Of a DNA stretch of 64,000 nt, positions 9,807 through 17,911 are shown piece by piece. Both the position numbers and the translations under genes were made by a program. Positions within the stretch are counted from its first letter, which is position 1; the number at the start of each line of letters is the position of its first letter. The notes beneath the pieces were generated by a model. It ran no database searches. It saw only the letters and a list, made by a program, of their open reading frames with translations, and was not told the origin of the DNA. Origin of the DNA: Lachnospiraceae bacterium C1.1 (GTDB taxonomy: Bacteria; Bacillota; Clostridia; Lachnospirales; Lachnospiraceae); assembly GCA_030434875.1 (NCBI GenBank), contig JAUISW010000001.1, positions 3,920,001 through 3,984,000 of the forward strand, given 5' to 3'.

Positions 9807-9986
9807 AATAACCTCCAAAAATAGTTTTCTATTTGAAAAACGCATGAATACAAGAAAGTTAAGCACTTTTTTTCATGCACAAAACCCACTATAACATGCT
9901 TGAATTATTTTTTCCAGCAAATAAAGGGATTCTTTATAAAACTTTCACAGATGGGTAATAACTGTATTCAAAGTGCAGTATGCAGT

Positions 9987-10132
9987 GTTACTGTTCACAC
10001 AGCTCTGCGCACTTGCTGCGCTGAGCGTAAGAAAACATACAGCAAGAAATATGGATTTGCCCCATTGCCGAAGGCAATCTTTAGATGGGCAAATCCAGTT
10101 ACTGTGAGCACCTGTAAGGTGTGAACAGTAAC
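9987..10132 (+). mobile_element. MITE-like element, subfamily B (B1)
   Basis: The 146-bp element has 14-bp perfect terminal inverted repeats (GTTACTGTTCACAC and GTGTGAACAGTAAC). A perfect 8-bp direct repeat TATGCAGT lies at 9979-9986 and 10133-10140. Internal hairpins are GCTC-GCGCA/TGCGC-GAGC, then a GGATTTGCCC/GGGCAAATCC stem enclosing ATTGCC-GAA-GGCAAT, then CACCT/AGGTG. It is nearly identical to copy B2 at 30039. It inserted just upstream of the promoter at 10171. Confidence 0.92.
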
Positions 10133-10170
10133 TATGCAGTGTACGAAAGCTTCCGAAAGCCCTCCCAGCC

Positions 10171-10199
10171 TTGACCGCGTTCAATAAATCATATATAAT
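10171..10199 (+). promoter_or_regulatory. promoter of the small alarmone synthetase gene
   Basis: TTGACC at 10171-10176 and TATAAT at 10194-10199 are separated by 17 bp. In the leader, ATCCTGTC and GACAGGAT (about 10218-10251) can form an 8-bp stem without a T tract. Confidence 0.75.
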
Positions 10200-10307
10200 T
10201 AAAACGATCATTTATCTGATCCTGTCAGTTTTTGAGGGAAACAGACAGGATAATAAAAGAAATATATAAAGAAAGAGTAAATTTATTTACTAAATGGGGA
10301 ACTAAAT

Positions 10308-11033
10308 ATGGATTACGCTGAGACAAGTTATGACAGTGTTGACAGCTGGAAAACAATTATACTTTTGTATAATTCGGCTTTGAAGGAGATAAACACTAAG
10401 CTTGAGATCCTTAATGATGAGTTCCAGCATGTGCACAGGTATAATCCCATCGAACACATTAAATCGAGGATTAAATCACCTGAAAGTATTGTTAAGAAAC
10501 TCAGACACAGAGGCTATGAATCAACCATTGAAAACATGGTTAAGTATGTAAACGACATAGCAGGTATCAGAGTCATTTGTTCATTCACATCTGACATTTA
10601 TAACATAGCAGAAATGCTGGCAAATCAAAATGACATCAATATTCTTTCCATAAAGGATTACATTAGAAATCCAAAAGAGAGCGGATATAAGAGCTATCAT
10701 ATGATCGTTACCGTGCCGATCTTTCTGTCTGACGGATGTGTTGATACTAAGGTTGAAATTCAGATACGTACTGTAGCAATGGATTTCTGGGCAAGCCTTG
10801 AGCATAAGATCAATTATAAGTTTGAGGGTGAAGCTCCGGAGCATATTAAAAGGGAACTTTTTGAATGTGCGGAAATGGTATCTGACCTGGATGCCAAGAT
10901 GATGTCACTGAACGATGAGCTCAGAGGCTATGCGGCCGGACTTGAATCTGAAATGGAAGAGCAGATCGAAAGAGAGAAGCTTGCCGCAGAACGTACACTT
11001 TTGAAAGAAAGAATGTACGGCGAAGCAGAATAA
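10308..11033 (+). CDS. relQ: small alarmone synthetase, RelQ-type
   Basis: This protein should transfer pyrophosphate from ATP to GDP or GTP, making (p)ppGpp. It has 241 aa with only the RelA/SpoT synthetase domain and no HD hydrolase, TGS or ACT domains, which is typical of small alarmone synthetases. Motifs visible are SRIKSPESIVKKLRHRG (near residue 50), DIAGIRVICSF, KESGYKSYHM and the EIQIRTVAMDFWASLEHKI block. The C terminus is a charged helix. It has its own promoter and terminator, so it is monocistronic. The RelQ/YjbM versus RelP/YwaC assignment rests on general appearance and is less certain than the family. Confidence 0.88.
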   Translation: MDYAETSYDSVDSWKTIILLYNSALKEINTKLEILNDEFQHVHRYNPIEHIKSRIKSPESIVKKLRHRGYESTIENMVKYVNDIAGIRVICSFTSDIYNIAEMLANQNDINILSIKDYIRNPKESGYKSYHMIVTVPIFLSDGCVDTKVEIQIRTVAMDFWASLEHKINYKFEGEAPEHIKRELFECAEMVSDLDAKMMSLNDELRGYAAGLESEMEEQIEREKLAAERTLLKERMYGEAE

Positions 11034-11056
11034 ATCGGAATAAGATTAAAATTAAG

Positions 11057-11087
11057 AAAGGACAGAAGATAAAAATTCTGTCCTTTT
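11057..11087 (+). terminator. terminator of the alarmone synthetase gene
   Basis: AAAGGACAGAA and TTCTGTCCTTTT pair around a short A-rich loop, ending in a T run. Confidence 0.85.
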
Positions 11088-11401
11088 AATATTTTTATAA
11101 GTCTGAATAAAACTTTCTTTATTTAAATTTAATTTAAAAGAGGAGTGCCCCGAGACCTTTCGATCCCGAGGCTTATTATGAAAAAATCATCTACTTTGCT
11201 GTGACTTTGTCTGTTATTTAAGATAGATATAATATAGCAATTAAATGTGAACACATTGTGAATAAAATGTAACTATATGGTAAATCTATACAATAAAAAT
11301 AAATATAGACTTAATTTATCATACAAAGTAACCATAAAATAAAATAACCCCTGAAAATGGTCTATTTAAAACGTAGAAAGTATCGTGAAAAATCACAATT
11401 A
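11088..11401. other. AT-rich intergenic stretch, no gene seen
   Basis: Apart from two CCCGAG copies near 11149-11172 (a direct repeat, not a stable hairpin), I see no coding or structured signal here. The 476-bp gap before murA is otherwise explained by the terminator at its left end and the promoter at its right end. Confidence 0.5.
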
Positions 11402-11430
11402 TTGCATGGGACAGAAAAAAATGTTAGAAT
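11402..11430 (+). promoter_or_regulatory. murA promoter
   Basis: TTGCAT (11402-11407) and TAGAAT (11425-11430) are spaced 17 bp apart. A small GTGCA/TGCAC hairpin follows in the leader around 11443-11460. Confidence 0.6.
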
Positions 11431-11509
11431 GTCAAGGAACTGTGCATAGAATTTGCACAGAGTGTATTTATGAATGAGAATACTAATATTTAAGAGGTTG
11501 ACTGGTTAA

Positions 11510-12832
11510 ATGAATGCCGGAAAAAATAAGGAGATGGATCATTACATGATCCGTGGCGGGGTACCGCTTGTAGGTGAGGTAACTATAGGCGGGGCCAAAA
11601 ATGCTGCGCTTGCAATTCTTGCAGCAGCTATTATGTCTGATGAAACAGTAACTATAGAAAATATGCCTGATGTAAGGGATATAAACGTTCTTCTTGATGC
11701 AATGAGCTGCATCGGTGTTATTGTTGACAGGGTCGATCGTCATACAGTAAAGATAAATGGTTCACATGTAAGAAATGTGAGCATCGAATACGAACTTGTT
11801 AAAAAGATCAGAGCTTCCTATTATCTTATAGGAGCACTTCTTGGTAAATATAAGGAAGCAGAAGTACCGCTTCCGGGCGGATGCAATATCGGAAGCAGAC
11901 CGATAGACCAGCATCTTAAGGGCTTCAGAGCAATAGGCGCTGACGTAGCTGTGAGACGCGGTGAGATAGTTGCAAAGGCAGACCGTCTGGTCGGAGCCCA
12001 CGTTTATATGGATGTTGTCACTGTTGGAGCAACCATAAACGTTATGATGGCAGCATGTATGGCTGAGGGCAAGACTACGATCGAGAATGCAGCAAAAGAG
12101 CCTCATGTCGTAGATGTAGCAAACTTCCTTAACAGTATGGGAGCTGATATCAAGGGTGCAGGAACTGATGTTATAAGGATCAGAGGCGTTAAGAGGCTTC
12201 ACAGTGCTATTTATTCGATCATTCCGGATCAGATAGAAGCAGGAACTTTTATGTTTGCTGCTGCTATTACTAACGGAGATATACTTATAAAGAATGTTAT
12301 TCCGAAGCATCTTGAGTCTATTTCGGCTAAGCTTATAGAGATGGGCTGCAGTGTTGAGGAGCTTGATGATGCAGTAAGAGTCCGCGCAGGAGAAAAGCTT
12401 AAGGCTACACAGATCAAGACACTGCCTTATCCGGGCTTTCCGACGGATATGCAGCCTCAGGCCGGAGTTACACTTGCAAGAGCTGAGGGAACAAGTGTTA
12501 TACAGGAAAGCATTTTTGAAAACAGATTTAAATATGTTGATGAGATCGCAAGAATGGGCGCAGATATAAAGGTTGAAGGAAATACAGCCATTATAAACGG
12601 CGTGAGCGGTTTTACAGGTGCAAGGGTATCTTCTCCGGATCTTAGGGCTGGAGCGGCTCTGGTGCTTGCAGCGCTTGCTGCTGACGGTGTTTCTGTTGTT
12701 GATGATATCCACTTTATTGAAAGAGGATATGAAGATTTCGACAGGAAGCTCAGCAATCTCGGTGCAACCATTGAAAAATGCGGAGATGATGCCGATATAC
12801 AGAAATTCAGACTTAAAACAGCGGTAGTCTAA
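11510..12832 (+). CDS. murA: UDP-N-acetylglucosamine 1-carboxyvinyltransferase
   Basis: This is the first committed step of peptidoglycan precursor synthesis: enolpyruvyl transfer from PEP to UDP-GlcNAc in the cytosol. The 440-aa protein carries GGAKNAALAILAA near its N terminus with the conserved Lys-Asn pair. PLPGGCNIGSRPIDQHLKG contains the catalytic cysteine (about C125 with this start), the residue fosfomycin alkylates. GFPTDMQPQ near residue 308 is another family signature. The start is uncertain: ATG codons at 11510, 11534 and 11546 are in frame. The first follows AAGAGG at slightly long spacing and is retained here. It is monocistronic with a terminator at 12834-12880. Confidence 0.95.
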   Translation: MNAGKNKEMDHYMIRGGVPLVGEVTIGGAKNAALAILAAAIMSDETVTIENMPDVRDINVLLDAMSCIGVIVDRVDRHTVKINGSHVRNVSIEYELVKKIRASYYLIGALLGKYKEAEVPLPGGCNIGSRPIDQHLKGFRAIGADVAVRRGEIVAKADRLVGAHVYMDVVTVGATINVMMAACMAEGKTTIENAAKEPHVVDVANFLNSMGADIKGAGTDVIRIRGVKRLHSAIYSIIPDQIEAGTFMFAAAITNGDILIKNVIPKHLESISAKLIEMGCSVEELDDAVRVRAGEKLKATQIKTLPYPGFPTDMQPQAGVTLARAEGTSVIQESIFENRFKYVDEIARMGADIKVEGNTAIINGVSGFTGARVSSPDLRAGAALVLAALAADGVSVVDDIHFIERGYEDFDRKLSNLGATIEKCGDDADIQKFRLKTAVV

Positions 12833-12833
12833 G

Positions 12834-12880
12834 TAAAAAAATCATCCGTTTGATCAGTTGATCATTCGGATGATTTTTGT
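12834..12880. terminator. bidirectional terminator between murA and the HD-GYP gene
   Basis: AATCATCCG and CGGATGATT arms enclose a loop that contains a further TGATCA-rich palindrome. A and T tracts flank both sides, suiting both convergent genes. Confidence 0.8.
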
Positions 12881-12882
12881 TT

Positions 12883-13983
12883 TTAAATAATCGCTTCTAT
12901 TGTCAGATTGTGCTCACGCGAGAGGTCTACATAATGGTTTCCGCATCGGATCATAGGCCTTGAGAGATTCAGCTTGTTAATCAGAACCACGTCACCCTCA
13001 GCTCCGTTCGAGAGTTTTACTCTGTTATTCATATAGGTATTTACGATATATTCGAGGAATATAAGGATATATTCCGGATCATATTTCTGCAGACCTTCAT
13101 TTTCAAAGATTTCAATCACCCTGAATGGACAGAGTGGTCCGCGGTAAACTCTTTTGCTCGTCATTGCATCGTAAACATCGGCTATTGCAACAATTCTTGC
13201 AAATGGATCTATCTCTTTATGAGTAAGACCAAAAGGATATCCGGAACCATCACAGCGCTCATGATGCATGAGGGCTGCATTTTTTATCCTCTCATCCAGA
13301 TCGAGGGGCTGAAGAACGTTAAAACCCTCAACTGCATGTGTTTTTATAAGTGAAAATTCCTCGTTGGTCAGTTTGCTGGGTTTGGTTATAATATCCTCCG
13401 GGATCTTAAGCTTACCGACATCGTGGAGCAGACCTGACAGGGTAAGTACCCGAAGATCATCTTTGTTGATCCCGAGCCATTTTCCAAATACATTGCATAT
13501 CAGTGCAACGTTCAGAGAATGGGCAAAGGTTGGATCATCAAAACTTCGCATATTGTGAAGCATATCGAAAACATGGATGCCGGATGGGTTACCCGCAAGC
13601 AGGCGGTCTGTGTTTTCTAAGAGCTTATCAGCGTCAGCAGTATGCCTTAAAACCAGATCATTTATGGATGTGCGGAATTCTCCCAGGGATTTATTGAATT
13701 CCATGCTGAATTTCTTAAATTCGGGAGATGCTTTTATATTTTCTGAATAAGAAAGCTGTTTTTCGGCTTTCTTAGGCTTTTTTGCAGCAGGAGCTTCAGA
13801 TAAGCTGTCATCATCTTTTCCGTCCTTTATTTTTACTGAAAGGACAGAATAAAATTCGAGTTTGGTGATGATCTTATCTGTGAGAGCGCCACCCTTGGCG
13901 ATGATCAGCTGATTGTTATAGGAATACACATCTTCAGCAGTTATCATTCCCGGGGATAGATTTTGGGTCAGAACCCTGGACAT
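12883..13983 (-). CDS. HD-GYP domain cyclic-di-GMP phosphodiesterase
   Basis: The predicted enzyme hydrolyses cyclic di-GMP. It is 366 aa and cytosolic. The N terminus (about residues 1-55) is a small beta-rich domain often found before HD-GYP domains, followed by a Lys/Ala-rich linker. The HD-GYP core shows HDVGK (H187, D188), the HHE motif at 240-242 and GYP at 248-250, then DVYDAMTS. All hallmark residues appear intact. A near-perfect promoter lies 50-80 bp upstream and the ATG follows a GGAGG site. With the diguanylate cyclase at 20497, this suggests c-di-GMP turnover, plausibly for motility or surface polysaccharide; that link is inference. Confidence 0.9.
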   Translation of the reverse strand: MSRVLTQNLSPGMITAEDVYSYNNQLIIAKGGALTDKIITKLEFYSVLSVKIKDGKDDDSLSEAPAAKKPKKAEKQLSYSENIKASPEFKKFSMEFNKSLGEFRTSINDLVLRHTADADKLLENTDRLLAGNPSGIHVFDMLHNMRSFDDPTFAHSLNVALICNVFGKWLGINKDDLRVLTLSGLLHDVGKLKIPEDIITKPSKLTNEEFSLIKTHAVEGFNVLQPLDLDERIKNAALMHHERCDGSGYPFGLTHKEIDPFARIVAIADVYDAMTSKRVYRGPLCPFRVIEIFENEGLQKYDPEYILIFLEYIVNTYMNNRVKLSNGAEGDVVLINKLNLSRPMIRCGNHYVDLSREHNLTIEAII

Positions 13984-14035
13984 AGTCTACCTCCATTTGT
14001 AATATCTCATCAAAAGGATATAAAAATATAAGATA

Positions 14036-14064
14036 ATTGTAGAAATTCTACAAAAATATGTCAA
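14036..14064 (-). promoter_or_regulatory. promoter of the HD-GYP gene
   Basis: On the minus strand, TTGACA (14064-14059) and TACAAT (14041-14036) are spaced 17 bp apart. Element A2 begins only 40 bp further upstream. Confidence 0.8.
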
Positions 14065-14103
14065 TAAATAGAGAACTTGTTTTGCATTTTATGCATTTGT
14101 TTT

Positions 14104-14250
14104 GTTACAGTTCACAGGCAAACTGCGCACTCCGCTGCGCAGTTATGCCACAATAACTTTGAATGAACACTGGGTTTTGCCCATTGCCGTAGGCAATCTT
14201 AAATGGCAAAACCCGTTACTGGAGCACGCTGAAAGCGTGTGAACAGTAAC
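14104..14250 (+). mobile_element. MITE-like element, subfamily A (A2)
   Basis: The element is 147 bp and has 13-bp terminal inverted repeats with one mismatch (GTTACAGTTCACA on the left). Perfect 8-bp direct repeats TTTGTTTT flank it at 14096-14103 and 14251-14258. Internal stems are GGC-AACTGCGC/GCGCAGTT-GCC, then GGGTTTTGCC/GGCAAAACCC enclosing ATTGCC/GGCAAT, then CACGC/GCGTG. It lies upstream of the HD-GYP promoter and downstream of metK. Confidence 0.92.
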
Positions 14251-14301
14251 TTTGTTTTGAGGCTTGTTTGCTTTGATGTCAGACAAAAAGGATTTAAGAC
14301 A

Positions 14302-14331
14302 TAAAAAAGCCGGTCCGAATTGGACCGGCCG
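14302..14331 (-). terminator. metK terminator
   Basis: Read on the minus strand, GCCGGTCC and GGACCGGC enclose a 5-nt loop and are followed by a T run. Confidence 0.9.
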
Positions 14332-14342
14332 CTATATTAAAA

Positions 14343-15548
14343 TTAAAGATATTTCTTAAGGTCATCAACCTTGTCAAGCTTCTCCCAAGGAAGATCAATA
14401 TCTGTTCTTCCGAAGTGACCATAAGCTGCGGTCTGCTTGTAGATAGGACGTCTGAGGTCAAGCATCTTGATGATTCCTGCAGGACGAAGATCAAAGTTCT
14501 CTCTGATGATTTCTGTGATCTTTTCATCTGAAAGCTTACCGGTTCCAAAAGTATCAGCCATGATTGAAGTAGGCTCTGCAACACCGATAGCATAGGAGAG
14601 CTGGATCTCTACCTGATCTGCAAGGCCTGCTGCTACGATATTCTTTGCAACGTATCTTGCTGCATAAGCACCGGAACGGTCAACCTTTGTGCAGTCTTTT
14701 CCTGAGAAAGCTCCGCCGCCGTGACGAGCATATCCGCCGTAGGTGTCTACGATGATCTTTCTTCCTGTAAGACCTGCATCACCGTGAGGTCCGCCGATTA
14801 CGAAACGGCCTGTAGGATTGATATAGATCTTTGTCTTGTCATCCATAAGCTCTGCAGGAAGGATCGGATCAAAGACATATTTCTTGATATCTTTGTGGAT
14901 CTGCTCCTGGGTTACATCAGGATCATGCTGGGTTGAAAGAACAACAGCCTCAAGTCTCTTCGGCTTTCCGTTCTCATCATACTCTACAGAAACCTGTGAT
15001 TTTCCATCAGGTCTGAGGTATTTAAGAGTACCGTCTTTTCTTACCTTTGTAAGCTGACGTGTAAGTGCGTGAGCGATTGAAATAGGATAAGGCATGTATT
15101 CAGCTGTTTCATTTGTAGCATAACCGAACATCATACCCTGATCACCGGCACCGATAGCACCGATCTCTGCATCTGTCATGTTATTCTCGAGAGCCTTAAG
15201 GTCAGCCTTTGTCTCAAGGGCATTGTCTACGCCCATTGCGATATCGCTTGATTGCTCATCGATAGCCGAGAGTACGGCACAGGTATTTGCATCGAAGCCG
15301 TATTCTGACTTTGTATAACCAATTTCTTCAACTGTCTCGCGGACAACCTTCTGAATATCGACGTAAGCCTTGGTGGTTATCTCACCGGTAACGAGTACGA
15401 AACCGGTACATGTAGCTGTCTCGCAGGCTACACGGCTCATGGGGTCCTGCTTAATGCATTCGTCCAGTATTGCATCTGAAATTGCGTCACAGACTTTGTC
15501 GGGATGTCCCTCTGTAACAGATTCTGAAGTAAAAAGTCTTTTTTCCAT
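14343..15548 (-). CDS. metK: S-adenosylmethionine synthetase
   Basis: This enzyme joins ATP and methionine to make S-adenosylmethionine. The 401-aa length is typical. It opens with the ATP-binding GHPDKVCD segment at residues 14-21. [12 protein letters not shown] near residue 120 and [16 protein letters not shown] near 270 are signature motifs with the expected metal and phosphate ligands. The start follows an AAGGAG-like site. It is controlled by the SAM-I riboswitch and terminator upstream, which gives product feedback. Confidence 0.97.
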   Translation of the reverse strand: MEKRLFTSESVTEGHPDKVCDAISDAILDECIKQDPMSRVACETATCTGFVLVTGEITTKAYVDIQKVVRETVEEIGYTKSEYGFDANTCAVLSAIDEQSSDIAMGVDNALETKADLKALENNMTDAEIGAIGAGDQGMMFGYATNETAEYMPYPISIAHALTRQLTKVRKDGTLKYLRPDGKSQVSVEYDENGKPKRLEAVVLSTQHDPDVTQEQIHKDIKKYVFDPILPAELMDDKTKIYINPTGRFVIGGPHGDAGLTGRKIIVDTYGGYARHGGGAFSGKDCTKVDRSGAYAARYVAKNIVAAGLADQVEIQLSYAIGVAEPTSIMADTFGTGKLSDEKITEIIRENFDLRPAGIIKMLDLRRPIYKQTAAYGHFGRTDIDLPWEKLDKVDDLKKYL

Positions 15549-15579
15549 ATAACTCCTTTCACCATTATGTATGATGGTT

Positions 15580-15620
15580 TAAAATAAAAGAACCGCTATG
15601 TTTGTTAACAAAAGCGGACT
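15580..15620 (-). terminator. SAM-riboswitch expression-platform terminator
   Basis: On the minus strand, CCGCTTTTGTT and AACAAACATAGCGG pair imperfectly and are followed by TTCTTTTATTTT. The position between the aptamer and metK fits a SAM-responsive transcription terminator. Confidence 0.75.
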
Positions 15621-15640
15621 CGACATACATAAATCAAATC

Positions 15641-15750
15641 CTCTTATTGTTCGATATTATTTCGCTCAAGGTTGGCACCTTCCGGGTGATTAATCCGGTG
15701 GTTGTCGTGACTTCACAGATCCTTTGCATCTCCATCACTCTGAATAAGAG
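15641..15750 (-). ncRNA. SAM-I (S-box) riboswitch upstream of metK
   Basis: Read on the minus strand, CTCTTATTCAGAG opens the aptamer. GATGGAG and GAAGTCACGACAACC follow. The conserved AAGGTGCCAACC segment and GAGCGAAAT come next, and CAATAAGAG closes the P1 stem. This order matches the S-box core. Binding of SAM is expected to favour the downstream terminator. Confidence 0.92.
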
Positions 15751-15783
15751 AAATTCGTATTAAATTGACTTCAATCTATAATT

Positions 15784-15812
15784 AAAATAACACCCTTTAA
15801 GATATTCGTCAA
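15784..15812 (-). promoter_or_regulatory. possible promoter of the metK transcript
   Basis: On the minus strand, TTGACG (15812-15807) and TATTTT (15789-15784) are 17 bp apart, just ahead of the riboswitch. The -35 overlaps the stop codon of the hypothetical gene upstream. Confidence 0.45.
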
Positions 15813-16207
15813 TAGCTAAAAGCAGAGCGCGTGGAAATATCCTGTATCATAACGGGTTTATTATTCTCTGAACATGATGTTGAGAGAAAGCCGCCGCTTC
15901 CATAATAGGCCGAGCAGCGATCTACAAGTTCCATTTCCTTTGAACTGTCGTTTATAAATTCACCGCAGCCGGATTTCTTAAAATTTTCAATAAGAGAAAG
16001 ATATTCAGACCAGAGATCCGGGTAATTGCTGCTGATATATTCATCTAAACGTGTATCGTGATACCAGATGACATAAAGATTGTCGGCAGAAGCATAAAAG
16101 ACATTAAGTGTTTCTGTTATTTTCTGTATCGCAGCATCAGCGTGTGCTATGAGCTCGCTTGGTGAAAAATAGTATAAAAGAACTGATCCTGATTCTTTTT
16201 GAAACAT
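15809..16207 (-). CDS. hypothetical protein
   Basis: The protein has 132 aa and no recognised domain. It is tyrosine- and serine-rich, has no signal peptide or membrane segment, and contains an aromatic run LYVIWYHDT near residue 64 and three cysteines in the second half. The ATG is preceded by AAGGAGT at good spacing, the main reason to treat it as real. It lies just upstream of the metK leader on the same strand, and divergently from the LicD-type gene. I cannot assign a function. Confidence 0.55.
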   Translation of the reverse strand: MFQKESGSVLLYYFSPSELIAHADAAIQKITETLNVFYASADNLYVIWYHDTRLDEYISSNYPDLWSEYLSLIENFKKSGCGEFINDSSKEMELVDRCSAYYGSGGFLSTSCSENNKPVMIQDISTRSAFSY

Positions 16208-16323
16208 AGTTCAACTCCTTTACAGACTTGTATTTGAGGCTCTTTTTTATCTTAAAACAGGCGATTGAAAAAGTAAAGTTTATAACATATAATTTTATTA
16301 TAGGAGCAAAAGGGGGAGGGCGG

Positions 16324-17265
16324 ATGAAATTTGAATTTGATGAGGATTATTTTAAGGATGAGATCCGGAGCGGATTTACGATTACGGAATGTATGAAACG
16401 CTATTGGGCAGCATCGCTTAAGACCCTTGAAATATTTGATGAAATCTGCAAAAGACATGATCTGACTTATTGGGCTGACTGCGGAACGTTATTGGGAGCG
16501 TTCAGGCATCATGGATTCATACCATGGGATGATGACCTTGATCTGGGCATGCCGAGAAGGGATTATAACAGGTTTCTTGAGATTGCAGAGGATGAACTTC
16601 CGAAGGACTATTTTGTATCTACTTATGATACCAGGACTCACAGATATAATGGCATTACAGTGGTCATAAATCATATCGGAACGCTTTTTTCTCCTGAAGT
16701 ATTGGGGGATTATTATTGCTGTCCTTTTCCAGTCGGATTTGATCTTTATCCTTACGATAATTATCCTGATGATGAAGATCTGCGGAAGGAATGGAGGCTG
16801 GATTACGTACGCAAAATTTATGAGATACGAAAGCAGCGTGATGAGATGCCTTCCAATGGTGAGGTGGGATACGGTTTTTTGAAAGAACTTGGAGCAGAAG
16901 CGGAGAAAACAGCCGGCAAATATATGAATGATGAAACGGACGAGTGCGGAAGATTTATTTTCTTTGCCCTCAACAAGGTTAAAAACACTGTTAAGAGAAA
17001 GTGCTTTAAGGTCACGGCAGACATGCCTTTTGAAACTGCTTCTATACCGGTGCCGATCTTTATGGAAGAGCTTTTGCTGGCGGAATTCGGACCTGATTAT
17101 GTAAAAAGCATAAGGTCATCCGGAGCACACGATTATCCCCTGTATCGAAGAGATATCAGGGAAATGATCGATTTCTTAAAAAAAGGCGGGATAAGCCTTA
17201 ATGATATGCCCCCAATGCTTCAATACATCAGAAGAGAAGCTGATCACCTGGGGATTGATTATTAA
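16324..17265 (+). CDS. LicD-family phosphotransferase
   Basis: The protein has 313 aa. The LicD signature appears near residue 55, where GTLLGAFRHHGFIPWDDDLD is followed by a DYNRF segment. LicD proteins use a nucleotidyltransferase fold to transfer phosphocholine or a related phospho-group from a CDP-activated donor onto cell-surface glycans. The substrate here is unknown. The start at 16324 was chosen because GGGGGAGGG sits immediately upstream; an in-frame ATG at 16228 would add 32 hydrophobic residues without a good ribosome site. No licA, licB or licC partner is visible nearby, so the choline reading is not supported by context. Confidence 0.85.
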   Translation: MKFEFDEDYFKDEIRSGFTITECMKRYWAASLKTLEIFDEICKRHDLTYWADCGTLLGAFRHHGFIPWDDDLDLGMPRRDYNRFLEIAEDELPKDYFVSTYDTRTHRYNGITVVINHIGTLFSPEVLGDYYCCPFPVGFDLYPYDNYPDDEDLRKEWRLDYVRKIYEIRKQRDEMPSNGEVGYGFLKELGAEAEKTAGKYMNDETDECGRFIFFALNKVKNTVKRKCFKVTADMPFETASIPVPIFMEELLLAEFGPDYVKSIRSSGAHDYPLYRRDIREMIDFLKKGGISLNDMPPMLQYIRREADHLGIDY

Positions 17266-17350
17266 AGATCAATGAGTTTTTTGCGTTAATATGGTATAGT
17301 ATAGTATGAATTTAAATACAAAAATAAAATTGCGATAAGGGGGACATTTA

Positions 17351-17911
17351 ATGAAAAGAAAACTTCTCTATCTGGAGGAGAACCTGGAAGAGATCCTTAT
17401 GGTCATTTTACTTATGGGAATGGTCCTTATAATGGGGATTCAGGTATTCTCAAGATATGTTCTTGGAATGTCGCTGTCCTGGTCTGAGGAAATAACCAGA
17501 TATTTATTTATATGGTCTGCATTTATGAGTGTCAGCCTCTGCACGAGGAAATGTATCTCGATAAAGATCGACCAGTTCATCAAGATCTTTAACGAACGCG
17601 GCGCGGCAATGTTCAAAGTTATAAACCTTGCTATCTCACTTGCATTATTTCTTTATCTTATTCCATTTTCATGGAAATATCTTCAGACAACCATAGAAAG
17701 CGGACAGGTGAGTCCTGCATGCTCGATACCGATGTATTATATACAGTCGGCGCCTTTATTCTGTTTTTCATTAACGAGTATAAGGCTTGTGCAGAGACTT
17801 TTTATAAATATGGAAATTGTGCTCGGAAGAGGCGTGAAGCCTATGGAAGAGGGCAGCCTTGCCGAGTCTATAAAAGAGAGTGTTGAGCCTATTGAAAAGG
17901 AGGGGAATTAA
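17351..17911 (+). CDS. dctQ: TRAP transporter small permease
   Basis: This is the small membrane subunit of a tripartite ATP-independent periplasmic-type (TRAP) transporter. It has 186 aa with four predicted membrane helices (about residues 17-39, 52-70, 90-108 and 130-148). The family segment SWSEEITRYLFIW is near residue 45. It forms an operon with the large permease, which starts immediately after its stop, and the binding protein. TRAP systems use ion gradients to import organic acids or related solutes. The substrate is not evident. Confidence 0.9.
   Translation: MKRKLLYLEENLEEILMVILLMGMVLIMGIQVFSRYVLGMSLSWSEEITRYLFIWSAFMSVSLCTRKCISIKIDQFIKIFNERGAAMFKVINLAISLALFLYLIPFSWKYLQTTIESGQVSPACSIPMYYIQSAPLFCFSLTSIRLVQRLFINMEIVLGRGVKPMEEGSLAESIKESVEPIEKEGN

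Noticed and set aside
9496..9894. 132-aa plus-strand frame opposite the lipoprotein gene
   Set aside because: It is the low-complexity Ala/Ser/Val antisense of the lipoprotein linker; the minus strand has a signal peptide and ribosome site.
9945..10211. Minus-strand open frame across element B1, repeated in a similar frame at 29985-30188
   Set aside because: The shared peptide is just the translation of the repeated B element. It recurs because the DNA does, and the flanks differ.
11149..11172. Repeated CCCGAG considered as a riboswitch or hairpin
   Set aside because: The two copies are direct, not inverted, and no known aptamer core was seen.
11762..12712. 316-aa antisense frame opposite murA
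   Set aside because: It is rich in Cys and Ser as expected from an antisense shadow; murA on the plus strand has all its conserved motifs.
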